Assembly: GCF_001885585.1 (NCBI RefSeq)
Contig: NZ_LSRP01000102.1
Coordinates: 1 to 36,824, forward strand
Direction of reading: 5' to 3'
DNA from: Pararhizobium antarcticum
Lineage (GTDB): Bacteria > Pseudomonadota > Alphaproteobacteria > Rhizobiales > Rhizobiaceae
DNA: 36,824 nucleotides
Positions 1-8,830 of the stretch are shown here, in pieces (positions within the stretch are counted from its first letter, which is position 1; the number at the start of each line of letters is the position of its first letter). A program made the position numbers and the translations under genes. Under the pieces are notes generated by a model. It worked only from the letters and a program-made list of their open reading frames with translations. It searched no databases and had not been told where the DNA came from.

Positions 1-38
1 GTTTAATATTAAACTACCTGTCAAGATGCGTGGCATGT

Positions 39-72
39 GAAAACGCCCACGCTGGTTTCCCGGCATGGGCGT
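39..72 (-). terminator. Possible intrinsic terminator of the chemoreceptor gene
   Basis: Downstream of the minus-strand stop at 101, the arms 43-49 and 66-72 form a 7-bp GC-rich stem, with two further pairs after one mismatch. A run of four T follows on the minus strand (40-43). The T-run is short, so this is a modest candidate. Confidence 0.45.
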
Positions 73-100
73 CTATCATCTGCTCCATCAGCGATGCCTG

Positions 101-2203
101 CTAGGCAGCGCGGCGGGTATAGCCCTGCTGGCGCGTCACCGACGGATCGCCGCCGCCCAGTTTGAACTGCGCCAGCAGGGCATTGAGCGCCGCTGCTTCC
201 GCGGCAAGGCCGTGGCTGGCGGCGGTCTGTTCCTCGACCATGGCGGCGTTCTGCTGGGTGCCCTGGTCCATGGTGTTGACGGCCGTGTTGATCTCCTGCA
301 GGCCAACCGACTGTTCGCGTGTGGCCGTGACGATGGCGTTGATATGGCCGTTGATCTCCTGGACTTCCGACACGATGACTTCCAGCGCCTTGCCAGTCTC
401 GCCGACCAGCGTGACGCCCGAGCGGACCTGTTCGCCGGACGTGTTGATCAGCGCCTTGATCTCCTTCGCAGCCTTGGCCGAGCGCTGTGCCAGTTCGCGC
501 ACTTCCTGTGCAACGACTGCAAAGCCCTTGCCGGCATCGCCGGCGCGGGCTGCTTCGACGCCTGCGTTCAGCGCAAGCAGGTTGGTCTGGAACGCGATTT
601 CATCGATGACGCCGATAATGTTGGAAATCTCGCCGGACGACTTCTCGATGCCCTGCATGGCATTGACCGCGTCGCGGACCACTTCGCCGGATTTTTCCGC
701 GCCGGCGCGGGTGCGTGCCACGAGCGCGCCGACTTCCTCCGCACGGTGGGCCGAATCCTTGACCGTCGTGGTGATTTCCTCGAGTGCTGCCGCCGTTTCC
801 TCGACGGAGGCGGCCTGCTGCTCGGTGCGGCGGGCCAGATCGTCGGCGGCATGGCGGATTTCGCTGGCACCGGCATCGATGGCGCGGGCATTGGTGCCGA
901 CCGCCTGCAGTGCATGGTGCAGTTTGGCGACCGAATTGTTGAAGTCGGCACGCAGGCGATCCAGATGCAGCACGAAGGGCGTGTCGATCCGGTAGCCCAG
1001 ATCGCCATCGGCAAGCCGGCCGAGACCGGTTGCCAGCGCATCGACGGCCTGCTGGATGTCGGCGGTTTCCTTTGCCTTCAGCGCCTCCCGCTCCATGTGC
1101 TCGCGTTCCGACAGCGAACGTCCCGTCATGGCATCGCGCTCGAGGCGGACGCGCTCGACGGCATTGGTCCGGAAAACGGCCACAGCCGCCGCCATGGAAC
1201 CGATCTGGTCACGGCGGTCCTGTCCGGGGATTTCAGCCTCCAGATTGCCGGCGGCAAGGTTCTCCATCGCCGCAGTCATTTCCGTGACCGGACGGATGAC
1301 GAGACGGCTGAGCAGCGTGGCGAGGAAGGCGATCATCACGCCGACGGCCAGAATCGTTGCGATCGTGGCGGCGATACGGAACTTGCCGATGGCGGAATAG
1401 GCCATGTCGGCATCGACGGCAAAACCGACATACCATTCGACAGAGGGCAGACCGGCAACCGGGACGAACGAGACCAGCATCGGCTTGCCGTCAAGTTCGG
1501 TGCGCGTGATGTCGGCACCGATCGAAGGTGTTGTCGTCGGGAAGGCATCGGCAAGCGACTTGGTGACGAGGGCCGCATCGGGATGAACGAGGATCTGGCC
1601 GCTCTTGTTGACGAGGAAGGCAAAGCCCCTTCCGCCGAGATCGACCGAGGTGATCATATCGACAAGGGTCTTCAGCGAGAAATCGCTGCCGGCGACGCCG
1701 ACCAGTTTGCCGTCCTTCTTGACCGGGACGGCCGCGCTGATGATCAGGTCGCCGCTGGAGGCGTCGATATAGGGATCGGTGAGGAGGCTGGCATCGGCCT
1801 TGACGGCACCAATGTACCAGGGACGCTGGCGGGGATCATAATCTGCCGGCATGGGGGACTCCGGCCACATGGTGAACGTGCCGGCTTCGTCGCCGACATA
1901 GGTGCTCATGAATTCCTTGACGAGAACGTCGTTCTTCAGAGCGCCTTTCAGGCCGGCCGGATCGGCCGCATTGCCGGCCGCATTTGCGGCCATCGCGGTC
2001 AGCGTCACGCGGCCGTTCAACCAGTTGGCAATGCTCTGCGCCGCCTGCTTGCCGGAGGATGAGATGCTCTCCTCGACGGAGCGCGTCGTGGTGGCGTGCT
2101 GCAGCGTGTCGATATAGACGGAGAAGCCGCCAAGGGCAGCGACGACCACGAGCGACGCTGCAACGAGAATACGTGTCATGAGGTTCGATCGTTTTGTGGA
2201 CAA
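101..2203 (-). CDS. mcp: Methyl-accepting chemotaxis protein with dCache amino-acid-type sensor
   Basis: This is a 700-aa transmembrane chemoreceptor that should bind a periplasmic ligand and control CheA. TM1 is at about residues 10-30, a periplasmic dCache domain at 33-265, TM2 at 267-300, then HAMP segments and a coiled-coil signalling domain at about 430-680. The conserved hairpin tip reads [20 protein letters not shown] near 542-562. In the sensor, Y122, R127, W129, Y130 and D174 have the spacing of the Y-R-W-Y-D signature known for amino-acid-binding dCache_1 receptors such as PctA, so an amino-acid ligand is likely (inference). No C-terminal NWETF-type methyltransferase tether is present. 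The start is a TTG at 2203 because AAGGAA lies 7 nt upstream; the in-frame ATG at 2179 has no ribosome site. No che genes are adjacent, so this is an orphan receptor. Confidence 0.93.
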   Translation of the reverse strand: MSTKRSNLMTRILVAASLVVVAALGGFSVYIDTLQHATTTRSVEESISSSGKQAAQSIANWLNGRVTLTAMAANAAGNAADPAGLKGALKNDVLVKEFMSTYVGDEAGTFTMWPESPMPADYDPRQRPWYIGAVKADASLLTDPYIDASSGDLIISAAVPVKKDGKLVGVAGSDFSLKTLVDMITSVDLGGRGFAFLVNKSGQILVHPDAALVTKSLADAFPTTTPSIGADITRTELDGKPMLVSFVPVAGLPSVEWYVGFAVDADMAYSAIGKFRIAATIATILAVGVMIAFLATLLSRLVIRPVTEMTAAMENLAAGNLEAEIPGQDRRDQIGSMAAAVAVFRTNAVERVRLERDAMTGRSLSEREHMEREALKAKETADIQQAVDALATGLGRLADGDLGYRIDTPFVLHLDRLRADFNNSVAKLHHALQAVGTNARAIDAGASEIRHAADDLARRTEQQAASVEETAAALEEITTTVKDSAHRAEEVGALVARTRAGAEKSGEVVRDAVNAMQGIEKSSGEISNIIGVIDEIAFQTNLLALNAGVEAARAGDAGKGFAVVAQEVRELAQRSAKAAKEIKALINTSGEQVRSGVTLVGETGKALEVIVSEVQEINGHINAIVTATREQSVGLQEINTAVNTMDQGTQQNAAMVEEQTAASHGLAAEAAALNALLAQFKLGGGDPSVTRQQGYTRRAA

Positions 2204-2479
2204 GGGAGCATTCCTTACGGCGGTCCGGCATTGTGCCGGGCGGGGCTCGATCTGTGACTTCCGCGCAGAAAGAGCCCCCAGCCCTGCGGCGGCGGTTTCT
2301 CTGGCTGACGGAAAAGGCGGGACATGCCACGAGGGCGAAATGCGCGGCCAGCGTCATGCTGCCGTTGCGAGGCCCGGCGGTGCCGGATCCTGCTGTAGCA
2401 CTGATCGTAGATCGACGTGTTTAAGAGGGTGTTAAAATGGCAAGAATTCAAGGGTGCAACACCCCCCATTTCGGTCATT

Positions 2480-3556
2480 TCAACGCGCGACGGTCTTCAG
2501 CGCCGAAAGAAGGTCCGGTTTTTTCAGCCCCCATCCCGTTGCAAGGTGCATGGAGGAGGAAATCCCGGCGTCGAGCATGAACGGCCCCGGCGTGTCCGCC
2601 TTCGTCCGAGAGGCGGCGCGGGGCTTCAGCGGCGTGCCATGGCCCATGCCCTCGATGATGTAGAGTTCGACCTTGATTTCGCCCGCGGCATTGCGCCAGA
2701 GACGCTTCAAATGCCCATCGACCCGGCTTTCAACATAGGTGTCCGCGTCGAGCCCGTGCAGATCCAGCCATTGGGCAAGCAAAGCCTGGGCATTGCTGAT
2801 CGATACCGTCGTATCCTTCGTCCCGTGCCAGATCGAAACGCTGGGCCAGACCCTGGTGGCGGGGGCAGCTGCCCGAACCAGGTCACTCCAATCCGACACG
2901 GCCCGTTCCGGCGCCTGGCGCATTGCGTCGAGTGCGCGGCGCACGTCACGGGCGGCGCCAAAGGGCAAGCCGGCAATGATGCCGCCGCCGGCAAACAGGT
3001 CCGGATAGGTTGCCAGCATGGCAGCGGTCATCGCGCCGCCCGCCGAAAGACCGGTGACGAACACGCGCTTGCGGTCGATGCCATGCAGCGCGGCCATCTT
3101 CGTGACCATCTGGCGGATCGACATGACCTCGCCGCGGTCACGCGTGACGCTGCTCGGGCGGAACCAGTTGAAACAGAGATTGCCGTTGTTGCTGCGGGTC
3201 TGCTCGGCATAAACGACGGCAAAGCCGCGCTCGCGGGCCAGCGTCGACCAGCCGCTGCCCTGGTCATAGGCCTGCGCCGTTTGCCGACAACCATGCAGCA
3301 CGACGACGAGCGGCGCCTTCTTCGGCAGCCTCGGCGGCACGTAATGCAGCATGCGCAGGCGCCCGGGATTGGTTCCGAAGGTCGCGACCTCTTCAAGCCG
3401 CCCGGTGGCCGCCGCGCGCGGCGCAGCCTTCGGCCGGGATGCCGCAGTCGTCGTCAGGACCGTGCGGGAGATTTTCACCGCCTTGATCAGCGTCTTTTCC
3501 CAACGACGATGCTGCTTCAGCAATCCCGAAAACGGCAGTTTGAATCTTGAACGCAT
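2480..3556 (-). CDS. PHB depolymerase family esterase
   Basis: A 358-aa alpha/beta hydrolase of the extracellular polyhydroxybutyrate-depolymerase/feruloyl-esterase family (Esterase_PHB type). Visible elements are the oxyanion segment VVLHGCRQTA, the nucleophile elbow GLSAGGAM (Ser in GxSxG), an aspartate in WHGTKDTTV and a histidine in GMGHGTPL, which together complete a triad. The segment NLCFNWF before the nucleophile is also typical of the family. The N-terminus is basic and lacks a clear signal peptide, so export is uncertain and the substrate unknown. The ATG at 3556 was chosen; a TTG at 3577 would add seven residues. It stands alone on the minus strand between the chemoreceptor and a LysR gene. 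Confidence 0.87.
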   Translation of the reverse strand: MRSRFKLPFSGLLKQHRRWEKTLIKAVKISRTVLTTTAASRPKAAPRAAATGRLEEVATFGTNPGRLRMLHYVPPRLPKKAPLVVVLHGCRQTAQAYDQGSGWSTLARERGFAVVYAEQTRSNNGNLCFNWFRPSSVTRDRGEVMSIRQMVTKMAALHGIDRKRVFVTGLSAGGAMTAAMLATYPDLFAGGGIIAGLPFGAARDVRRALDAMRQAPERAVSDWSDLVRAAAPATRVWPSVSIWHGTKDTTVSISNAQALLAQWLDLHGLDADTYVESRVDGHLKRLWRNAAGEIKVELYIIEGMGHGTPLKPRAASRTKADTPGPFMLDAGISSSMHLATGWGLKKPDLLSALKTVAR

Positions 3557-3671
3557 GGCAGGATCAGCTCTTTCCAATCAGGACGTTTCCCCCCGAAACG
3601 CCGTATTCCTCCACACATGCCTGCAATATGGGTCGCGACCGCCCATCCGGCAAGGATGGAAAGTGCAGCAG

Positions 3672-4619
3672 TCACTCTGCCATTGGCGAAAGAGATGCGA
3701 CCAGATGATCGAACACGGCGCGCATGCGCGGGCTGCGATTGAGATCGTCATGGGCGACGATCCACATCGGCAGGCTTGCCACCGCAATCTCGGGAAAAAT
3801 GCGGATCAGGTCCGGATCGCGACCGGCGATCCAGGTGAAAACGGGTCCGATCCCGATGCCTGCCCGCAGGGCGGCCATCTGGCATGGCATCGAGGCTGCC
3901 CGGAACCGGACATCGCCCTTGCCGATCGGCACCGAACGCTCGACACCGAAGGCGATGGCACGCAGCGCATGTTCCTCGCCGATCACCAGGTGTCCCTTGA
4001 TGTCCGCAGGTGTCAGCGGCAGCGGCAGGCCGGTGCGCGCGAAATAGGCGCGGCTGGCAAACAGCCCCATGGAGAGCTGGCCGAGATTGACCGCGATCAG
4101 ATCCTCCTGGGTGGGGCGGAAAAACCGCACGGCAATGTCGGCCTCGCGCCGCAGCAGATTGTCCGCGTCGTCGCGCACCGACAGCTCGATTTCCAGCTGC
4201 GGATGCCGGTGCAAGAGATCACAGAGCACCGCCGGCATGATCTCGGAGCCGAAGATCTGGCTCGTGGTCAGCCGTACCGGCCCGACAAGACCGGGCCTTT
4301 CGCCGCGCAGCGAGCGGCTGAAGGCAGCAACCGCGTCATCCAGCGTCTTGGCGGTTTCATAGAGTTCCGTTGCCCGCGCGGTGGGCCGGAAGCCGCCCGG
4401 AATGCGGTCGAACAACACGTCACCGGTCAGGTCTTCGAGCTTGCGGATATGCCGGCCGACGGTTGGCTGGGTCGTTCTGAGCAAGCGTGCAGCACGCGTC
4501 AGATTGCCGGTCCGGACAACGGCTGCAAAGGAGCGGATCAACGTCCAGTCTATGGCGGAGAGGTCAAATGTTCCGGATGGGCGGCGGGTCTTTTCCATGC
4601 ACTGATGCATGCAGCCCAT
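3672..4619 (-). CDS. LysR-family transcriptional regulator
   Basis: A 315-aa LysR-type regulator. It has an N-terminal winged helix-turn-helix (FAAVVRTGNLTRAARLLRTT and following QPTVGRHIRKLE) and a C-terminal periplasmic-binding-like effector domain from about residue 100. AGGA lies 5 nt upstream of the ATG at 4619; a later ATG at 4598 gives the conventional-looking start MEKTRRP, and a TTG at 4640 is also in frame. It is divergent from the ABA4-like gene at 4710, with only 90 bp between the starts. By the usual LysR logic it probably controls that membrane-protein pair. The effector is unknown. Confidence 0.9.
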   Translation of the reverse strand: MGCMHQCMEKTRRPSGTFDLSAIDWTLIRSFAAVVRTGNLTRAARLLRTTQPTVGRHIRKLEDLTGDVLFDRIPGGFRPTARATELYETAKTLDDAVAAFSRSLRGERPGLVGPVRLTTSQIFGSEIMPAVLCDLLHRHPQLEIELSVRDDADNLLRREADIAVRFFRPTQEDLIAVNLGQLSMGLFASRAYFARTGLPLPLTPADIKGHLVIGEEHALRAIAFGVERSVPIGKGDVRFRAASMPCQMAALRAGIGIGPVFTWIAGRDPDLIRIFPEIAVASLPMWIVAHDDLNRSPRMRAVFDHLVASLSPMAE

Positions 4620-4709
4620 GCAGTTCCTGTCAAGTTCCAAACATCAAAAGTCGATCTATGTTTGCCGCCACTGCTGTTACGACGTCACCAGACCAAGGAG
4701 GCCGGCGCG

Positions 4710-5183
4710 ATGAACGCCGATATGTTGTTTTCGCTCAGTTCAACGCTGGCGCTTGGCGGGTGGATCTGCCTGTCGATCAGCGTCTTGACGCAGCGGTTTA
4801 ATTTCCTGCGCGACACGGTTGCGCGCCTGCTCATCCCCTTTGTCTTTGCCGGACTTTACACCGCCCTGATCGCCGGCTTCTTCATGGGCGCGAAGGGCGG
4901 CTATAACAGCCTTTCGGACGTGGCGGCACTGTTCGAGACCCGCGAGATCCTGTTGGCGGGCTGGATCCACTATCTCGCTTTCGATCTCTTCGTCGGCAGC
5001 TATCTGGCCGAACGCGGCGCGCGCGACGGCATGCCACGCCTTGTCCTTTTGCCGATCCTGGCGACGACCTTTCTGTTCGGACCGGCCGGCCTGCTCGCCT
5101 ATTTCGCCATTCTTCCTTTTGTGCGGCCACAGGCCATTGTCGCCTTTTCGACACGCAGCAATCCGGAGCCGAACCATGGATGA
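4710..5183 (+). CDS. ABA4-like (DUF4281-type) membrane protein
   Basis: A 157-aa integral membrane protein with about four hydrophobic helices. The segments WIHYLAFDLFVGSYLAERG and FGPAGLLAYFAIL are typical of the ABA4-like family, named after the plant neoxanthin-synthesis protein ABA4; bacterial members have no established function. AAGGAGG sits 8 nt upstream of the ATG. Its stop overlaps the start of the next gene (ATG at 5176) by eight bases in another frame, so the two are almost certainly co-translated. It is divergent from the LysR gene. Confidence 0.8.
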   Translation: MNADMLFSLSSTLALGGWICLSISVLTQRFNFLRDTVARLLIPFVFAGLYTALIAGFFMGAKGGYNSLSDVAALFETREILLAGWIHYLAFDLFVGSYLAERGARDGMPRLVLLPILATTFLFGPAGLLAYFAILPFVRPQAIVAFSTRSNPEPNHG

Positions 5184-6015
5184 CAAGATGACCCCGTCCA
5201 AGCTCCGATCATCGGGCGACCGGGCGGTGTTTCAGCCGCTTTCCTGGACGGCAGAGCGCAATCTGATGAACGGCGCGATTTTCCTGTGTCTGCTGAGCCT
5301 GCCGCTGGCGCTTCTGATCCAGAGCGACATGCGCCTGGTCTATGGCGTGTCCACCTGGATGAAGCCGTGGAAATTCTCGCTCTCGCTTGGCCTTCATCTC
5401 GCCAGCATCGCAATCTTCTGGCCCTGGCTTTCGCCTGCACCACGCGATCGCTGGACGGGCGGCCTGATGATCCGCCTCCTGCTGGCCATGAGCTTTTTCG
5501 AACTGTTCTACATCGCCAGCCAGGCGGCGATCGGTCAAGACTCGCACTACAATGTCTCGACGCCCTTCACGCAAATAATGTTTCAGTTGATGGGCCTGGG
5601 TGCGGTTATCCTCGTTGCGACCACCTTCATCGCCGGCATTGCCGTCCTGCGCGCACCTGCGGACGGCAATCCGGTCCTGCGCCGCGCCATCGGGCTTGGC
5701 CTCGTTCTCTCCGGTGCGCTCGGCATGATCACCGGGGCAGCGCTGGGTTCAAACGATGGCCATCTCGTCGGCGTGCCCGGAAATCCCGCAGATGTGGTGC
5801 CTTTGTTCAACTGGTCCCGCGAGGTCGGCGATTTGCGCATTGGCCATTTCTTCGGCCTGCATGCGCTGCAGATCGTGCCCCTCGTGGGCTGGATCGTTGC
5901 GCGTCACGCGAACACGAAAATGGCACTCCACACGGTGCATGCGGCAGCGGCTCTCACAACACTCGTGTCACTGGCGACGCTGGGCCTTGCCCTGTCCGGC
6001 AGGCCGATATTCTAG
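5176..6015 (+). CDS. Polytopic membrane protein of unknown function
   Basis: A 279-aa protein with about seven hydrophobic segments between residues 35 and 275. Conserved-looking loops include STWMKPWKFSLSL and FNWSREVGDLRIGHFFGLHA, with several His, Trp and Arg residues near membrane edges. I cannot name the family with confidence. It starts inside the last codons of the ABA4-like gene, so the two form a translationally coupled pair likely governed by the divergent LysR regulator. It converges on the crotonase gene, with 12 bp between the stops. Confidence 0.75.
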   Translation: MDDKMTPSKLRSSGDRAVFQPLSWTAERNLMNGAIFLCLLSLPLALLIQSDMRLVYGVSTWMKPWKFSLSLGLHLASIAIFWPWLSPAPRDRWTGGLMIRLLLAMSFFELFYIASQAAIGQDSHYNVSTPFTQIMFQLMGLGAVILVATTFIAGIAVLRAPADGNPVLRRAIGLGLVLSGALGMITGAALGSNDGHLVGVPGNPADVVPLFNWSREVGDLRIGHFFGLHALQIVPLVGWIVARHANTKMALHTVHAAAALTTLVSLATLGLALSGRPIF

Positions 6016-6027
6016 CACGGACATGGC

Positions 6028-6780
6028 CTAACGGCGCATGAAGGCTTCGAAGGCTGCGCGGGCTTCGGCGCTCTTCAGCTGGCTGGCGAAGTGACCGGCC
6101 TCCTCGTCGATGCGCGCCAGCACATCCGATCGGTCGCCGCGGATCAGGTTGCGGGCGATGCGCAAGGCTTCCGGCGGCTTTTTCGCAAGGCTCGTGGCAA
6201 GCGACAGCGTTTCGTCCTCGACGACCTCCGGAGCGACGATCTTCCAGATCAGCCCCGCGTCCAGCGCCTCCGGCGCCGTCATCGGCTGACCGGCGGCCAG
6301 AAGCGCAAAGGCCCGCTGATGCCCCATGAGGCGCGGCACGAGCAGACTGGAGGCCGCTTCCGGCACCAGCGCCAGATCGACGAAGGGTGTCTTGAAGACC
6401 GACCGCGCCGAGGCGAGCGTCAGGTCGCAATGCAGGTGGATGGTCGTGCCGATGCCGATCGCCAGGCCATCGACGCCGGACACGACCGGTTTCGATGCGG
6501 TCGCCAGGGCGCGCAGGAATTCGATGACCTCCTGCCCCATGCTGCCGCCCATGGCAAAGGCCATGAAATCGGCCATATCGTTGCCGGCCGAAAAACAGCC
6601 GTCGGTGCCGAGGAAGGCCGTGACCCGCACCTCCGGATCGGACCCCGCGACCGTCAGCGCATTGGTCATCTTGGCGTACATCGCCTTGGTGATGGCGTTC
6701 TTCTTTTCCGGCCGGTTGAAGCGGATCACCTGCACGCCGGGATGGCTTTGCGGACGTTCGATCGTCACATGGTCGGTCAT
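6028..6780 (-). CDS. Crotonase superfamily protein, enoyl-CoA isomerase (ECI2)-like
   Basis: A 250-aa crotonase-fold protein with the CoA/oxyanion segments FSAGNDMADF (near 63-72) and GLAIGIGTTIHLHCDL (105-120). An enoyl-CoA hydratase call would be usual, but the two hydratase catalytic glutamates are replaced: T113 and F133 occupy the E144 and E164 positions of rat hydratase. The loop VPEAASS instead carries E141, where ECI2-type delta3,delta2-enoyl-CoA isomerases (SPEGCSS) have their single catalytic Glu. Isomerase activity is therefore the better inference. The ATG at 6780 has AAGGA 8 nt upstream; a GTG at 6795 overlaps that site and is less likely. It lies 53 bp downstream of the acyl-CoA dehydrogenase on the same strand, consistent with a fatty-acid or acyl-CoA catabolic operon. 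Confidence 0.87.
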   Translation of the reverse strand: MTDHVTIERPQSHPGVQVIRFNRPEKKNAITKAMYAKMTNALTVAGSDPEVRVTAFLGTDGCFSAGNDMADFMAFAMGGSMGQEVIEFLRALATASKPVVSGVDGLAIGIGTTIHLHCDLTLASARSVFKTPFVDLALVPEAASSLLVPRLMGHQRAFALLAAGQPMTAPEALDAGLIWKIVAPEVVEDETLSLATSLAKKPPEALRIARNLIRGDRSDVLARIDEEAGHFASQLKSAEARAAFEAFMRR

Positions 6781-6833
6781 CGGAGCATCCTTCACTTCGG
6801 CGCAATCAGTTCAACAGGGTCAGTTCGGGACGA

Positions 6834-8615
6834 TCAGTTCAGGACGACGCGGGCAGCGGCCAGACTGGCCGCGCCTGAGATCACCCGGTCTCTGAGCGAC
6901 GCCGTTTCGGAAATCAGGTTTTCGGCTGCAAAGCGGCAAAGCGCGATGCGCGCCGGCTGCCTGTCATCGCCGCCATCGGCAAGTCCACCCTTGGCGAGAT
7001 AGACGCCGCTCAGGGCAAGCCCGAAAAGCCGCAGATAGGCTGTCGCACCCGACAGCGCGTCCTCCATCCGACCCTCGTCCAGAGCCGTCAGCAACCACTC
7101 CGTCGTCGCTTCGAGATCGGCCAGCGTTGTTTCCAGCCGTTCGCCCGTCTCACTGAAACCGTCGAGATTGGACGTGGCAACGGCCTGCGCAACCGCCTTC
7201 ATTTCGGCAATCAACCCGCGCACCTGTTGTCCGCCGGACAGCGGCAGCTTGCGGCTGACCAGATCGATCGCCTGGATGCCGTTGGTGCCTTCATAGATCG
7301 GCGCGATGCGCGCGTCGCGCAACAGGCGGGCAGCACCCGTTTCCTCGATGAACCCCATGCCGCCATGTACCTGCACGCCCATCGAGGCGACATCGACGCC
7401 GACATCGGTGCCGAAGGCCTTGGCGATCGGGGTGAGCAGGCTGGATCGTTCCTGCCAGTGGCGGGCGGTGTCACCTTCCGTCGAATGGCCGAGATCGACG
7501 GCATGGGCACAGGCATAGGTAATGGCGCGGGCGCCCTGCGTCAGCGCCTTCATGGTCAACAGCGTGCGGGCAATATCGGGGTGCTCGATGATCGGGCTCA
7601 TGCCGGCGCCCTGCCAGCCCGGCGCCTTTCCCTGGGTGCGGTCCTTGGCAAAGGCGATCGCCTTCTGGGTTGCGGCATCGGCCATGGCGACGCCCTGCGT
7701 TCCGACCGTCAGACGCGCATTGTTCATCATCGTGAACATGCAGGCCAGTCCGCGATTCTCCTCGCCGATCAGATAGCCGACCGCGCCTTTTTCGGCGCCG
7801 AAACGGCCATCGCCGTAGATCATCGTGCAGGTCGGCGATGCATGGATGCCGAGCTTGTGTTCCAGCGCGTGGCAGAAGAGATCATTGCGCGCGCCGAGTG
7901 ATCCGTCGTCGTTGACCAGGACTTTCGGCACGAGAAAGAGCGAGATGCCGCGTGTGCCGGCCGGCGCATCCGGCAGGCGCGCCAGCACCAGATGGATGAT
8001 GTTGTCGGTGAAATCATGTTCACCCCAGGTGATGTAGATCTTCTGGCCGAAAATGCGGTAGGTGCCGTCGTCGCGGCGTTCGGCGCGCGCCTTGAGCACG
8101 CCGAGATCGGAGCCCGCATGCGGCTCCGTCAGGTTCATGGTTCCGGTCCAGGTGCCGGCGATCATCTTTTCGAGAAAGACCGCCTTCAACGCATCGGAGC
8201 CGTGTTTCTCCAGCGATTCAACTGCGCCCATGGTCAGCATCGGGCCAAGTGCAAACGCCATGGAGCCGGCATTCCACATTTCCATCGCCGCCACATGCAG
8301 CATGTGCGGCAGGTTCTGGCCGCCGAATTCCTCCGGAGCCGTCAGGCTGTTCCAGCCGCCGCCGATCCAGTCGTGGTAGAGATCACGCCAGCCATCCGGG
8401 GTCTTGACTTCGCCATCGACGAGACGCGAGCCCTGCTTGTCGCCGATGGCGGCCAGCGGCGCGACGGCGTCGGAGGCAAAGCGCCCTGCCTCGGCGATGA
8501 TCGCCTCGACCAGATCGGCACTGAGATCGCCGAATGCCCCCTCATCGAGCGAGGCCTCCATGCCTGCCACATGCTTCAGCGTGAACAGGATGTCTTCCAC
8601 CGGTGCCTTGTACAT
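6834..8615 (-). CDS. Acyl-CoA dehydrogenase (FadE-like, long form)
   Basis: A 593-aa FAD-dependent acyl-CoA dehydrogenase that should introduce the trans-2 double bond in beta-oxidation. Visible are the FAD/substrate segment NLTEPHAGSDLG, the helix motif VQVHGGMGFIEETGAARLLR and the catalytic-base motif IYEGTNGIQAIDLV. The C-terminal extension of about 120 residues is typical of the ~590-aa proteobacterial members that start MYKAPVEDILFTL. GGGAGGAA lies 7 nt before the ATG at 8615. It is followed by the enoyl-CoA isomerase-like gene and preceded by a LiuR-like operator inside a good promoter (8689-8716). Chain length is not readable from the sequence. Confidence 0.93.
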   Translation of the reverse strand: MYKAPVEDILFTLKHVAGMEASLDEGAFGDLSADLVEAIIAEAGRFASDAVAPLAAIGDKQGSRLVDGEVKTPDGWRDLYHDWIGGGWNSLTAPEEFGGQNLPHMLHVAAMEMWNAGSMAFALGPMLTMGAVESLEKHGSDALKAVFLEKMIAGTWTGTMNLTEPHAGSDLGVLKARAERRDDGTYRIFGQKIYITWGEHDFTDNIIHLVLARLPDAPAGTRGISLFLVPKVLVNDDGSLGARNDLFCHALEHKLGIHASPTCTMIYGDGRFGAEKGAVGYLIGEENRGLACMFTMMNNARLTVGTQGVAMADAATQKAIAFAKDRTQGKAPGWQGAGMSPIIEHPDIARTLLTMKALTQGARAITYACAHAVDLGHSTEGDTARHWQERSSLLTPIAKAFGTDVGVDVASMGVQVHGGMGFIEETGAARLLRDARIAPIYEGTNGIQAIDLVSRKLPLSGGQQVRGLIAEMKAVAQAVATSNLDGFSETGERLETTLADLEATTEWLLTALDEGRMEDALSGATAYLRLFGLALSGVYLAKGGLADGGDDRQPARIALCRFAAENLISETASLRDRVISGAASLAAARVVLN

Positions 8616-8688
8616 TGTCGATTCCTCCCATCCCAGCATGACAGCATCACCGGTCAACCGTCCAGCAAGCGTCATTTCCTTTCCGCGA

Positions 8689-8716
8689 AAAATATTGATT
8701 TTTACGTAAACGTCAA
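8689..8716 (-). promoter_or_regulatory. Promoter of the acyl-CoA dehydrogenase with LiuR-like operator
   Basis: Read on the minus strand, TTGACG (8716-8711), a 16-bp spacer and TATTTT (8694-8689) form a plausible sigma-70 promoter 75 nt upstream of the ATG. The -35 and spacer hold TTGACGTTTACGTAAA, close to operators described for the MerR-type regulator LiuR of acyl-CoA and branched-chain amino-acid catabolism in proteobacteria. The resemblance is from memory and the regulator assignment is an inference; no merR gene is in the window. Confidence 0.5.
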
Positions 8717-8830
8717 TCGTCGATTGTCACGTCCTGCCGGGAAAGCATGCGGGACGGCGGGCCCTGACTGCAACAAAACTGTCATGGAAACCTCATAAAG
8801 CGAAGGCTGACCTTCTCCCGGGATCCCTCC

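Noticed and set aside
2204..2479. Possible small genes between the chemoreceptor and the esterase
   Set aside because: Frames there are basic and low-quality, without ribosome sites; GGGTG/CACCC at 2452-2464 is too small a hairpin to call a terminator.
6028..6780. Plain enoyl-CoA hydratase assignment
   Set aside because: Both hydratase catalytic glutamates are replaced; the residue pattern fits an ECI2-type isomerase better.
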